Shown one piece after another: positions 27,538 to 36,292 of a stretch of DNA of 64,000 nucleotides. A program made the position numbers and the translations under genes. The notes below the pieces were generated by a model. That model made no database searches, was not told the origin of the DNA, and was given only the letters and a program-made list of their open reading frames with translations. Each line of letters begins with the position of its first letter. Position 1 is the first letter of the stretch. Source of the stretch: an uncultured Lachnospiraceae bacterium (GTDB lineage: Bacteria > Bacillota > Clostridia > Lachnospirales > Lachnospiraceae); the NCBI GenBank assembly GCA_902780405.1, contig CACZFI010000003.1, forward strand, positions 284,585 through 348,584, read 5' to 3'.

Positions 27538-28662
27538 TTAGTCGTTGATGGAAAATCCGAATCGGACGGTGGTTCCCGTCATCAGGTCTCCGGTGATCGT
27601 CAGGTGTCCGCCGAGCAGGAAGATGATCTCTTCCGCCTTGTGCAGACTGCTGTACCAGGGTGATTCGGTCATATAGTCAGGGGAGATGCCTACCCCATTG
27701 TCGACGATGTTTACTTCGATGGCATTGGTCGTCTGAGAAAATGTAAACTGGATCTCACTTGCTTCGGCGTGCTGGTAAATGTTGTCGAAGAAGATCCGAA
27801 GCAGCTTCATGGTGTTGATGGTATAGATCGGATGAAGCTTGCGGCCGGGTTCCGAAAAATCAACGCGATCCCGAATATCCGTATCCGGGTAGGCTGCGCG
27901 CTGATCTGCCAGGAACTCCGTGATCTGCTCCGAGAGTGCGCCGGAACTGTCAATGCCGTAATCCAGGCGCTTCTCCACGTCGTCGATGGAATCGAGGATC
28001 TGTGCCTCGGTGCTTCGCAATTCCTTCAGGGTTACGCGTGCGCGATTCACATCCGTACCCAGCAGGTACTGGATCATATCGAGTTTGTTGCCGAGGGCTG
28101 TGACGGAATCCTTGACATGCTTGTCTAACAAAGTAGACGTCACGGCCTTGTCGAAGGCGTCCTGCATCAGGATGTTGTATCCGTGACGAACGACATCCGT
28201 GGTATCCGGTTCCTCGTCGATAAAGGTGAATCCCTCGTCCTCTTCATGCTCGCCGGCTTCGGCAAGGTCTGTAGATGAGAGTGAGGAAATCGCATCGCTT
28301 GCTTCATTCAGGGTGGAAAGCCGGTTCTTCAGTTCGGAAAGCCGGATCTCCATACTGCGGATCTTCATGATCAGAGACTCTCGGACGCCGGTCAGATCCT
28401 GCATCTGTTCATTGATGATCTTGCCGCGCTCCGTGTCCGACCCGTCACTGATGAAGGGAGAAAAGACACTCTTTCTGGAGTTCGTCTTAAAGGTGTAGAG
28501 TTCCTTGGTCTTTTTTAATTCATCCATCTTGATGTCAATCTCGAAGATCTGTGTCTTGATGGACTGGATGTCTTCCAACTGATTCAGGAACGCCCGGTTG
28601 AAGTAATCGAGCATTTCACGATTCGCCTGTTTGACGATGTCGAGTTTATCTTGTACGCTCAT
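27538..28662 (-). CDS. DegS-like sensor histidine kinase without nearby regulator
   Basis: 374 aa, cytoplasmic, no membrane segment. The first about 135 residues are coiled coil (QLEDIQSIKTQIFEIDIKMDELKK). A helical dimerisation region follows (DKHVKDSVTALGNKLDMIQYLL) where H at KHVKDS is the candidate phospho-acceptor. The ATPase domain has N-box FFDNIYQHAEASEIQF, G1 VDNGVGISPDYM and G2 GGHLTITGDLMTGT. The build resembles DegS/NarX-type kinases. Start at 28662 by AAGGAGGAG; it overlaps the carboxypeptidase gene by 17 bases. No response regulator gene is adjacent, so its partner is elsewhere. Confidence 0.75.
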   Translation of the reverse strand: MSVQDKLDIVKQANREMLDYFNRAFLNQLEDIQSIKTQIFEIDIKMDELKKTKELYTFKTNSRKSVFSPFISDGSDTERGKIINEQMQDLTGVRESLIMKIRSMEIRLSELKNRLSTLNEASDAISSLSSTDLAEAGEHEEDEGFTFIDEEPDTTDVVRHGYNILMQDAFDKAVTSTLLDKHVKDSVTALGNKLDMIQYLLGTDVNRARVTLKELRSTEAQILDSIDDVEKRLDYGIDSSGALSEQITEFLADQRAAYPDTDIRDRVDFSEPGRKLHPIYTINTMKLLRIFFDNIYQHAEASEIQFTFSQTTNAIEVNIVDNGVGISPDYMTESPWYSSLHKAEEIIFLLGGHLTITGDLMTGTTVRFGFSIND

Positions 28663-30037
28663 GGTTTCTCCTCCTTGCAGCAAGACGGCGTCTCCGCCTT
28701 ACTTCCTGAACATAGCGATATCTGGCATAGACAAAAGTGCCTCCGATGACGATGATGACACCGCCAATGATGAGCCCCCACGGAGCTTTCTTCTTGGAGG
28801 CATTGTATGCGGGGTTGATGGTTCCGTCCTTCTCGGCCTCCTCGATGGCGGCGGGATCGTTGGACTTGATAAAACCGCTGTAGGTAACAGGTTGTGTATC
28901 TACGGTAAGGCCGTTGTAGGAAGCGGCCAGTGTTCCGATGATGTTCTCGTCAAGCCGCTCGGCAGACGGAGTAAACTGATAGGTCAGGGCCTTGATGTCG
29001 ATGTCGGAGGGAAAGAGCGCCGACGCCTCCGTGTCAATCTCCAAGTGCATGTAACCGGCGTTTTGACAGTTGTAATGGTCGCACAGGAAATTGGAAGCTG
29101 TGGTCAGCATCTCTCCGTCAAACGTGAAGCCGGCGAAGGGCTGCTGATAGGTGTAGTTGTCAAAGCAGTAGTCAAAGAGAGCTTCGATATCAGGGTACTT
29201 GGAAAGTCCCGGCTTGGCGTACAGGATAACGCAGATCAACTCGGTGTCTCCGACTTTCGCCCATGCCACATGGGTGCCCTGGGCCTCATCGGTAAAACCG
29301 GCCTTGCCGCCCTCGCAGGCGGGATAGTAGTACTCGGAATCCTCGAGGATCAGTTTGTTGTCCTGCCACAGATAACGGGTCTCGTCGTTTAGGTTGGTGG
29401 GCGGGATCTCGTAGTAGGTGGCAGCGGTGATCTCACGGAAGGTGTCATTCTCGAGCGCCTTTTTGGTGATTAAAGCCATATCGTACGCCGTGGTGTAGTG
29501 ATTCTCGTCGTGAAGTCCGTTCGCGTTTACAAAGTGGGTGTTCTCACATCCGAGGGACGCAGCTGTTTCATTCATCAGATCGGCGAAGGCGGACACGGAT
29601 CCGCTGATCTCCTCGGCAACCGCCCAGGCGGCTTCGTTCGCGGAAACCATCATAACCGCATAGAGCGCATCGCGCAGCGTGATCTGCTCGCCGACATCCA
29701 AAGCGATGTGAGAACTGTCACGGGGGATGCCCCAGATGGCCTGGTCCGACATGGTGATCACGGAGTCAAGATTGCCCTTCGTAAGAGCCAGATAGCAGGT
29801 CATGATTTTGGTGATGCTTGCGGGATAATATCGACTGTGTGCATCCTTCTCGTAGAGAACCTGTCCGGTCTTTGCGTCCATGACGATGGCCGATTTGGCG
29901 TTGATCTCGGGAGGACGGTTGCCTGCCGCATCGGTGGATGAGGCGGTAACCGCACTTGCGTGAACGGTGGGGGCCGGGGATGCGATACACATGATTAGAA
30001 AAACACATATTATAATGTAGGAAATCGATTTTCTCAT
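28646..30037 (-). CDS. D-alanyl-D-alanine carboxypeptidase (DacF/PBP5 family)
   Basis: 463-aa serine peptidase trimming the terminal D-Ala of peptidoglycan stem peptides outside the membrane. Signal peptide about residues 1-27. Active-site motifs are SITK (S74, K77), SAN (S132-N134) and KAG (K245-G247, in place of the usual KTG). A beta-rich C-terminal domain follows, then one transmembrane helix (about 425-447) with an arginine-rich cytoplasmic tail, so it is anchored at the C-terminus by a true helix. First gene of the dac-kinase-argS operon; divergent from trmB. Confidence 0.9.
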   Translation of the reverse strand: MRKSISYIIICVFLIMCIASPAPTVHASAVTASSTDAAGNRPPEINAKSAIVMDAKTGQVLYEKDAHSRYYPASITKIMTCYLALTKGNLDSVITMSDQAIWGIPRDSSHIALDVGEQITLRDALYAVMMVSANEAAWAVAEEISGSVSAFADLMNETAASLGCENTHFVNANGLHDENHYTTAYDMALITKKALENDTFREITAATYYEIPPTNLNDETRYLWQDNKLILEDSEYYYPACEGGKAGFTDEAQGTHVAWAKVGDTELICVILYAKPGLSKYPDIEALFDYCFDNYTYQQPFAGFTFDGEMLTTASNFLCDHYNCQNAGYMHLEIDTEASALFPSDIDIKALTYQFTPSAERLDENIIGTLAASYNGLTVDTQPVTYSGFIKSNDPAAIEEAEKDGTINPAYNASKKKAPWGLIIGGVIIVIGGTFVYARYRYVQEVRRRRRLAARRRNHERTR

Positions 30038-30120
30038 ACGTTAGATTATAAGCGGTATTTGCAATAAATTCAAGGAAATGATATACTTCTAAGCAATGTT
30101 TCAGGCAAAGGAGAAAGTCT

Positions 30121-30756
30121 GTGAGACTCAGAAATGTAAAGGGATCGAGAGAGACGATCGCACAAAACGAATACGTGATCCACGACGAGACAACGAGAAA
30201 GGGTACGTGGAAGGAGATATTCGGGAACGACAACCCGATCCACATCGAGATCGGTATGGGCAAGGGACGCTTTATCATGGATATGGCGCGGCTTCATCCC
30301 GAGATCAATTATGTCGGGATCGAAAAGTATTCCAGCGTGCTTGTGCGCGCCATCGAAAAGCAGACGGAGGAAGCGCTTCCGAATGTCAAGTTCATCCGCA
30401 TGGAGGCAGAGGGCATCGAGGAGGTCTTTGCACCCGGCGAGGTCGGCTATATCTATCTGAATTTTTCCGACCCCTGGCCGAAGGATCGTCATGCCAAGCG
30501 CAGACTGACGTCCCGACAGTTTCTTGCCCGCTACGGAAATATCCTTGCGGCAGACGGCGGAGTGACCTTCAAGACGGACAACCGTGATCTCTTTGATTTT
30601 TCCGTAGAGGAGATAGAAGCGGCCGGCTGGAAGAAGGACATTGTGACCTACGATCTGCATCACTCTGCGTATGCAGAGGGCAATGTTATGACCGAATATG
30701 AGGAACGGTTTTCATCGATGGGGAATCCGATCTGTATGGTGAAAACACATCCGTAA
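30121..30756 (+). CDS. trmB: tRNA (guanine-N7-)-methyltransferase
   Basis: 211-aa SAM-dependent enzyme making m7G46 in the tRNA variable loop. SAM motif IHIEIGMGKGRFIMDMARLHP and signature YLNFSDPWPKDRHAKRRLTS with the catalytic aspartate. The GTG start at 30121 is supported by AAAGGAGA seven bases upstream. Divergent from the carboxypeptidase gene. Confidence 0.96.
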   Translation: MRLRNVKGSRETIAQNEYVIHDETTRKGTWKEIFGNDNPIHIEIGMGKGRFIMDMARLHPEINYVGIEKYSSVLVRAIEKQTEEALPNVKFIRMEAEGIEEVFAPGEVGYIYLNFSDPWPKDRHAKRRLTSRQFLARYGNILAADGGVTFKTDNRDLFDFSVEEIEAAGWKKDIVTYDLHHSAYAEGNVMTEYEERFSSMGNPICMVKTHP

Positions 30757-30838
30757 AAAAGTTCTTGCATAATCATAATACTTGTGATATCATTGTATGG
30801 TTACTCAAAAGTGACCCAAAGCTAATATAGACACGGAA

Positions 30839-30912
30839 CGCCCGCAACACTGAGCCTGTAATTGATGACATGAAAGACGGTTGTCTGTACGGATCATGTG
30901 TGCGGGTTTTTA
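30839..30912 (+). ncRNA. Possible structured leader of the coiled-coil surface protein gene
   Basis: The sequence between trmB and the next gene contains a 5' CCCGCAACAC paired imperfectly with a 3' GTGTGCGGG (about 30850 and 30898), followed by GTTTTTAC just before the ribosome site. A plausible promoter (TTGCAT, 17-base spacer, TATCAT, about 30764-30792) lies upstream. It could be an attenuator or riboswitch-like element; I could not fit it to a known class. Confidence 0.3.
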
Positions 30913-30931
30913 CATTCAAAGGAGGGGTACC

Positions 30932-32515
30932 ATGAAAAAAACAAAGGAGAACGCAAGACGAATCAAAGCGATGGCTGTGGGGATTGCCGCAGTTTTGTGC
31001 ATGAGCAGTGTGCCTTTTCATGCGCATGCAACACTTAGTAAAGATGGGAGCGTGAAAGCAATACAAATTAAACCGAGCATTGCTCCTACTGTTATATCGG
31101 CGAGGGAGAAAGCGTCGATATCACAGATTAATGCCGGAGTGGATGCAGTGAATCTTTCCGCCGGAAATGTGAATCGTGATATCAACAAAGTAGTATTAGC
31201 AGGCTCTGCCGCGGCGGCGGCTGCCGAAGCAGCACAGGCAAAGTATGCTGAATTTAAGCCCCTGATCGAAGGGAAAGCAATAAAAATTGAGCTAAGCCCT
31301 GCGAGGGCTATACTTGCTGATGCAAAAAAAACTGCCAGGGAGCAGTATGAAGCGGCAAAAGCGTCGTACGAAGCCGTACTGAATGAGTATTCAGGAGGTG
31401 GTTCGCAATCGAAATCAATATCAGGCAAAGAAGTCACTATTGATTTGAGCACAATAAAAGCCAAAACAGGCGATATTGATGAATGTAAGGATCAGTATAG
31501 AAAAGCCACAGCAGAAACAAGAAACCTGGTTGAGAAATCAGATGCCTTTGAGAAAGCGTCCGACGAGGCAGTCGAAAAAAGACAGGAAGCTGATCAGGCG
31601 ATTGACGCCGGATGGGGATCGTATCGCGAGCTGAGTGGGAATATGCAGGATCTCTCTGATAGCGTAGCAGCTGCACAGGCAGCTCCCACGCAGGATGCAG
31701 CCGCGACTGCAGCCGCGCTTGAACAGGCAAGGACAGACCTTACTGCCGCAAATGACTCGGGCGATCAGGCGGCAATTCAGGCGGCGGAGGAAGCCGTAAA
31801 CGCAGCCCAGGCAGCGGATGATGCTGCACAAGCATATGCAACTGCAGGATCCCCCAATGCGGAGATTTACAACCAGTTGTCGGATGCGGTTGCATCCGGA
31901 CTTGACCAAGACTGTCCGGCGGTATCAAGAGAACTTGAAACGGCACAGGCAGACCTGCAGAATTCGGAGATCCCTCTGTATAATGAGGTTGTCGACGACG
32001 AAAAAAAGGAAATCATCAAAGATGCCAAAGAGCAGCTTCAGGATATGGACAAAGGTCTGGCGGATATCGAGGAAGTGCAGAAGGAGACAGACGAACTGAT
32101 TCAAAAAGCGGAAAAAGCGATTGCTGACGAAGATAACAGTCCTGCGGGTAGACCTGCAGATGTGACAGATCCGACTATAGTACCGGCGGGAGGTTATGCA
32201 AGCACAGGATATGACTACCAGGCCCGGGCCGGCGTCGCCGGAGTAAGGACCGATAGACAAAACACCGGCGTAGCTGGTGTCCGCAAAGAAGAGAAAAAGG
32301 ATAGTGCGGTCAAGGAAGAGAAAAAAATAGAACAACAAACGATTAAAAAAATAAAAGACAATGAAATCCCGTTAGCTGAGCTGCCGGCTGATAACCATGA
32401 AGAAATAAGTATTCTGTGGTTATGGATCGCGATGCTGGCAGGTGCTGCTGCGGCCGGCGCCGGCTTTGCTGCCTTTCACCATGGAAAAAAGATTTCTTAT
32501 AAGTATAAGAAATAA
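30932..32515 (+). CDS. Secreted Ala-rich coiled-coil protein with C-terminal membrane anchor
   Basis: 527 aa, not assignable to a named family. Signal peptide residues 1-35 (AVGIAAVLCMSSVPFHAHA). The middle is alanine- and glutamine-rich helix with heptads (about 90-410). The C-terminus reads NEIPLAELPADN, then a transmembrane helix (ILWLWIAMLAGAAAAGAGFAAF) and a basic tail. This layout resembles Clostridial surface proteins with an EIPLADVP-like segment before the anchor, without a canonical LPXTG. Codon use is more A-rich than in the neighbours, a possible sign of transfer. Start 30932 follows AAGGAGGGG. Likely a cell-surface stalk or adhesin; no binding domain was recognised. Confidence 0.7.
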   Translation: MKKTKENARRIKAMAVGIAAVLCMSSVPFHAHATLSKDGSVKAIQIKPSIAPTVISAREKASISQINAGVDAVNLSAGNVNRDINKVVLAGSAAAAAAEAAQAKYAEFKPLIEGKAIKIELSPARAILADAKKTAREQYEAAKASYEAVLNEYSGGGSQSKSISGKEVTIDLSTIKAKTGDIDECKDQYRKATAETRNLVEKSDAFEKASDEAVEKRQEADQAIDAGWGSYRELSGNMQDLSDSVAAAQAAPTQDAAATAAALEQARTDLTAANDSGDQAAIQAAEEAVNAAQAADDAAQAYATAGSPNAEIYNQLSDAVASGLDQDCPAVSRELETAQADLQNSEIPLYNEVVDDEKKEIIKDAKEQLQDMDKGLADIEEVQKETDELIQKAEKAIADEDNSPAGRPADVTDPTIVPAGGYASTGYDYQARAGVAGVRTDRQNTGVAGVRKEEKKDSAVKEEKKIEQQTIKKIKDNEIPLAELPADNHEEISILWLWIAMLAGAAAAGAGFAAFHHGKKISYKYKK

Positions 32516-32532
32516 CCTGTTACTTTTCCTAC

Positions 32533-32561
32533 TTGACAAATAACACACTGCTAACTACAAT
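32533..32561 (+). promoter_or_regulatory. Predicted thrS T-box promoter
   Basis: Perfect TTGACA (32533-32538), 17-base spacer, TACAAT (32556-32561). Confidence 0.8.
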
Positions 32562-32567
32562 ACAATC

Positions 32568-32806
32568 TAAGATCATAGAAGGCTGTGACGAGAAGAGTAA
32601 GATCGAGACGACCTACAGAGAGACATACATTTGCTGAGAGTATGTCAGGATACGACGATCCGAAGACCACCTCCGAGCCGCCGGCGATGAGTCGGCCGTA
32701 GGACTACGATACAGTCAAATCAAGGTGCCCCGCCGCTTGGATGGGGAACCGGGGTGGAACCGCGAGCAATCGTCCCCGGCGTACGTTATGTACGCCGGGT
32801 TTTTTA
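32568..32806 (+). promoter_or_regulatory. T-box leader (threonine) upstream of thrS
   Basis: Uncharged-tRNA sensor. The AGTA-type segment GAGAAGAGTAAG begins stem I. The specifier region reads CGAAGACCACCTCCGAGCC, where either in-register triplet (32666-32668 or 32669-32671) is ACC for threonine. The T-box sequence GGTGGAACCGCG is at 32753-32764. A ten-bp terminator (32775-32784 with 32790-32799) with T-run follows. Uncharged tRNA-Thr pairing at the specifier and the T-box bulge would favour antitermination and thrS expression. Confidence 0.93.
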
Positions 32807-32827
32807 TTCTAAGAAGGGAGAATTATC

Positions 32828-34861
32828 ATGATCATTACATTAAAAGACGGATCTACAAAATCTTATGATGCACCGATGTCAGCCATCGATATCGCAAAGG
32901 ATATCAGCGAAGGTCTTGCGCGCGTTGCATGTGTTGCGGAGGTGAACGGCGAGGTTGTCGACCTGCGCACGGTGATTGATTCCGACGCCACTTTAAACAT
33001 CTTAACCTTCGATGACCCCGAAGGAAAGAAGGCTTTCTGGCATACCACGGCTCACGTGCTCGCACAGGCGGTGAAGCACCTGTATCCGGATGCAAAATGT
33101 ACCATCGGACCGGCCATCGACAACGGATTCTACTACGACTTTGATATGCCCTCTCTCGGAAGAGATGAGCTTGATAAGATCGAGGCAGAGATGAAGAAGA
33201 TCGTAAAGCAGGGTGATCCCGTGGAGCGTTTCACACTCTCCCGCCCGGAGGCTATTAAGTTGATGGAGGAGAAGGGTGAGACCTACAAGGTGGAGCTGAT
33301 CAACGATCTGCCCGAGGATGCAGAGCTGTCCTTCTACACACAGGGCGATTTTACGGATCTCTGTGCCGGACCGCACCTGATGCACACCAAGACGGTCAAA
33401 TTCTTCAAACTGACATCCTCTTCCGCAGCTTACTGGAGAGGTGATGCCAACAGAGAAACACTGACGCGTATCTACGGAACCGCATACACCAAGAAGGCGG
33501 ACTTAGAGGAGCGTCTTGCTTACTTAGAGACCATCAAGCAAAGAGATCACAACAAGCTCGGCCGTGATATGGAACTGTTTACCACAGTAGACGTGATCGG
33601 ACAGGGACTTCCGCTCTTCATGCCGAAGGGTACCAAGATCATCCAGACCCTCCAGCGCTGGATCGAGGACCTGGAGGATTACGAGTGGGGATACGTGCGT
33701 ACCAGAACGCCGCTGATGGCAAAGTCCAATCTGTACAAGCTTTCCGATCACTGGTTCCACTACAAGGACGGCATGTTTGTATTAAACGATGACCTGATGA
33801 GCGAGGAGGACGCCAAGGAAGACCAGAAGCTCTACAACGATACAGACATAGCTATGAAGAATGCGCAGGAGCATGTATATGCCGACAAGGACGGCCGCGA
33901 GGTTATGGCGCTCCGTCCCATGACATGTCCCTTCCAGTACTTTGTCTATAAGGCAAAGCAGCACAGCTACAGGGATCTTCCCTATCGTATGGGTGAGACC
34001 TCCACACTCTTCAGAAACGAGGATTCCGGCGAGATGCACGGACTGACACGTGTCAGACAGTTTACCATCTCCGAGGGACATCTGATTTGTACACCCGAGC
34101 AGATTGCCGATGAGTTCAAGAACTGCGTGAAGCTTGCAAAGTACTGTCTTACAACTCTGGGCCTTGAGAACGAGGTGACCTACCGTATGAGTAAGTGGGA
34201 TCCCGAGAATCCGGGCAAGTACCTCGGTACCGCAGAGGACTGGGATCACGTGCAGAATGCCATGAGAGAAATCCTCGACGATATCGGACTGGATTACACG
34301 GAGGTAGCCGGCGAAGCTGCTTTCTACGGACCGAAGCTTGATATCCAGGCAAAGAATGTGTACGGCAAGGAAGATACCATGATCACCATTCAGCTCGACA
34401 TGTTCTTAGCCGAGCGCTACGATATGTACTACATCGATGCCAACGGCGAGAAGAAGCGTCCCTACATCATCCACAGAACTTCCATGGGATGCTACGAGCG
34501 TACACTTGCATGGCTGATCGAACACTACAACGGTGCGCTTCCTACCTGGCTGATGCCCGAGCAGGTTCGTATCCTTCCCATCTCCGATAAGTATCTTGAT
34601 TATGCCGAGACCCTTAGAAAGGAGCTTCGTAAGCATGACATCAAGGTTGAGGTGGATTCCCGTTCCGAGAAGATCGGATACAAGATCCGTGAGGCTCGCA
34701 TGAACAAGCTTCCCTACATGCTGATCGTGGGCGAGAAGGAAGCAACGGAAGGCAATGTATCCGTCCGCGGAAGAGGTGACGACGGAGACCTCGGATCCAT
34801 GTCCTTGGATGCATTTATTGAAATGATCACCGAGGAGATCAGAGAAAAAAAACATAACTAA
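32828..34861 (+). CDS. thrS: Threonyl-tRNA synthetase
   Basis: 677-aa class II synthetase. N-terminal TGS domain (residues 1-62) and editing domain with HTTAHVLAQAVKHLYPDAK and the zinc or tRNA-proofreading cysteine region DLCAGPHL. The catalytic core carries MTCPFQYFVYK and RNEDSGEMHGLTRVRQF, and the C-terminal anticodon domain begins near TWLMPEQVRILPISDKY. It is controlled by the T-box immediately upstream. Start 32828 follows GAAGGGAG. Confidence 0.98.
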   Translation: MIITLKDGSTKSYDAPMSAIDIAKDISEGLARVACVAEVNGEVVDLRTVIDSDATLNILTFDDPEGKKAFWHTTAHVLAQAVKHLYPDAKCTIGPAIDNGFYYDFDMPSLGRDELDKIEAEMKKIVKQGDPVERFTLSRPEAIKLMEEKGETYKVELINDLPEDAELSFYTQGDFTDLCAGPHLMHTKTVKFFKLTSSSAAYWRGDANRETLTRIYGTAYTKKADLEERLAYLETIKQRDHNKLGRDMELFTTVDVIGQGLPLFMPKGTKIIQTLQRWIEDLEDYEWGYVRTRTPLMAKSNLYKLSDHWFHYKDGMFVLNDDLMSEEDAKEDQKLYNDTDIAMKNAQEHVYADKDGREVMALRPMTCPFQYFVYKAKQHSYRDLPYRMGETSTLFRNEDSGEMHGLTRVRQFTISEGHLICTPEQIADEFKNCVKLAKYCLTTLGLENEVTYRMSKWDPENPGKYLGTAEDWDHVQNAMREILDDIGLDYTEVAGEAAFYGPKLDIQAKNVYGKEDTMITIQLDMFLAERYDMYYIDANGEKKRPYIIHRTSMGCYERTLAWLIEHYNGALPTWLMPEQVRILPISDKYLDYAETLRKELRKHDIKVEVDSRSEKIGYKIREARMNKLPYMLIVGEKEATEGNVSVRGRGDDGDLGSMSLDAFIEMITEEIREKKHN

Positions 34862-34896
34862 ATTATAAAAAGGTGGATTTTCCGCCCTAAATGTGG

Positions 34897-34902
34897 TAAA
34901 AT
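34897..34902 (+). promoter_or_regulatory. Possible extended -10 upstream of zinc-ribbon gene
   Basis: TGG followed by TAAAAT (34897-34902), with a weak TGGATT 17 bases upstream (34874-34879). Confidence 0.4.
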
Positions 34903-34957
34903 CCCTCTATACATGTTGTCAATTCACGATGTAAATCAAAAGAGAGGAGAAAAACAC

Positions 34958-35500
34958 ATGAATTGTCCTACTTGTGGAGCAGATTTACCTGATGGAACAG
35001 CGGTATGCCCGATCTGTGGCGCAGCGCTTGCACCCGCTACAAACAGCGTAAACAATGCACTTTTTAATCAGGCACCCGTTAACACATCTACCGTAACAGC
35101 TAAGAAGGGCGGCGCAGGAGCAACTGTTGGTATCATCGCCGGCATCGTTGCCGTACTTGCAATCGCATTTGCAGTATGCTGGTTCGTACTTGGCTGGAAA
35201 TACAACGGAACATATCAGTTTGATTCCGCATCCATGTACGGTGAGACTTACTCAGCTGCCGACCTTGAGTCTATGGCTGGTCAGTCCCTCAACATGACAC
35301 TGAAGGTTTCCTTCGGTAAGTGTACACTTGATGCAGATGCACTTGGTTACACAGGTTCCGGTAGCGCAAAGATCCGTTTCAAGGGTGACAAGGTTACTTT
35401 CATCGACGGAAGTGAAGAGATGGAAGGAACTTATGACAAGTCTACCAAGACAATTTCACTTGAAGCCAACGGCGTTACGATGTACTTCAAAAAGAAATAA
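34958..35500 (+). CDS. Zinc-ribbon single-pass membrane protein, unknown function
   Basis: 180 aa. N-terminal zinc ribbon CPTCGADLPDGTAVCPICGAAL (two CxxC pairs) is followed by a threonine/asparagine linker and one transmembrane helix (about residues 55-77). The external beta-rich domain ends in SLEANGVTMYFKKK and is lipocalin-like in spacing (WKYNGTYQFDSASM). Start at 34958 by AGAGAGGAG; the longer frame to 34913 has no ribosome site. A terminator shared with the convergent zinc-ribbon gene follows. Same domain plan as its two neighbours; role unknown. Confidence 0.72.
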   Translation: MNCPTCGADLPDGTAVCPICGAALAPATNSVNNALFNQAPVNTSTVTAKKGGAGATVGIIAGIVAVLAIAFAVCWFVLGWKYNGTYQFDSASMYGETYSAADLESMAGQSLNMTLKVSFGKCTLDADALGYTGSGSAKIRFKGDKVTFIDGSEEMEGTYDKSTKTISLEANGVTMYFKKK

Positions 35501-35508
35501 GAACCACT

Positions 35509-35541
35509 AAAAAAGCTGTCCGCATTGCGGGCAGCTTTTTT
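35509..35541. terminator. Bidirectional terminator
   Basis: Nine-bp stem (35515-35523 with 35527-35535), three-base loop, A-run and T-run on either side, between convergent zinc-ribbon genes. Confidence 0.88.
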
Positions 35542-35552
35542 GATGCCTTGCT

Positions 35553-36272
35553 TTATCGCTCGTGGCGACGTGCCATCGGAATAGAGATGGCGTATGTGAT
35601 GAGTCCGATCAGATACATATAGAACCCTTCGCCACGTCCGCCTCTGGCACCGGCTGAATTCTTCGCGAATTCTCCGTGCGTTCTGCAGGCGGTTGCGTAA
35701 CTCTCGTTCTTGAACAGAAGGAAGAGAATCACTGCGAGTATGATCCAGGGGATCAGCTTCACGACGATGTTGCCTTCGAACTTTCGAAGCGGCTTGATCT
35801 CTGCCGATGCCGATAGGCACAGCATGAAGAATGCTCCGATAAGTACCAGGATTGCCGCCGGTATGGCCCACTTGATACCCAGGGCCTCGATCTTACTGTC
35901 CAAAGGAAGCTTGGAGCCGTTCATACCGATCTCAAAGAGATTGCCTTTCTTTTCGAGTACCGAGGAATAGATCCATCGGATGAAAGGTGACAGGTATACA
36001 AGCATCGCCCCGACCAGTGCCAGAATATAATCCGGTCTGGACGAAAGCTTTTTGACGTATCCCGGGATGTCTATGAAGGGACCGATCAGACGTCTGTCTT
36101 CCGCTGCCGCGGCTGCTTCCTCGGGCGTTTGACCGAGTGCATTCGTGTAGCGGACTTTTTTGGTCTTGATCTGATCTTTGCTTAAGACCACAGGCTCCTC
36201 TAAGGGAGCACTGCATTCCGGGCAATATTGAAGTCCGTCTTCGACTTCCTTGCCGCAATTATTGCAAATCAT
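35553..36272 (-). CDS. Zinc-ribbon multi-pass membrane protein, unknown function
   Basis: 239 aa. Zinc ribbon at residues 3-22 (CNNCGKEVEDGLQYCPECSAP), a cytoplasmic linker rich in Glu and Ala, then four hydrophobic segments (about 82-103, 136-155, 170-188, 218-233). Not recognised beyond the zinc ribbon. It follows the 36293-37054 gene by about 20 bases in the same direction, so the two probably form an operon, and it converges on the single-pass zinc-ribbon gene. Confidence 0.65.
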   Translation of the reverse strand: MICNNCGKEVEDGLQYCPECSAPLEEPVVLSKDQIKTKKVRYTNALGQTPEEAAAAAEDRRLIGPFIDIPGYVKKLSSRPDYILALVGAMLVYLSPFIRWIYSSVLEKKGNLFEIGMNGSKLPLDSKIEALGIKWAIPAAILVLIGAFFMLCLSASAEIKPLRKFEGNIVVKLIPWIILAVILFLLFKNESYATACRTHGEFAKNSAGARGGRGEGFYMYLIGLITYAISIPMARRHER

Positions 36273-36292
36273 CGAATTCCCCCTAAGAATCT

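Noticed and set aside
30790..30912. Class I c-di-GMP riboswitch upstream of the coiled-coil surface gene
   Set aside because: A short stretch (GTGACCCAAAGCTA) recalls the GEMM core but the paired upstream half and the tetraloop-receptor pattern are missing.
34867..34888. Terminator for thrS (GGTGGATTTTCCGCC)
   Set aside because: The possible stem is short and no T-run follows; too weak to list.
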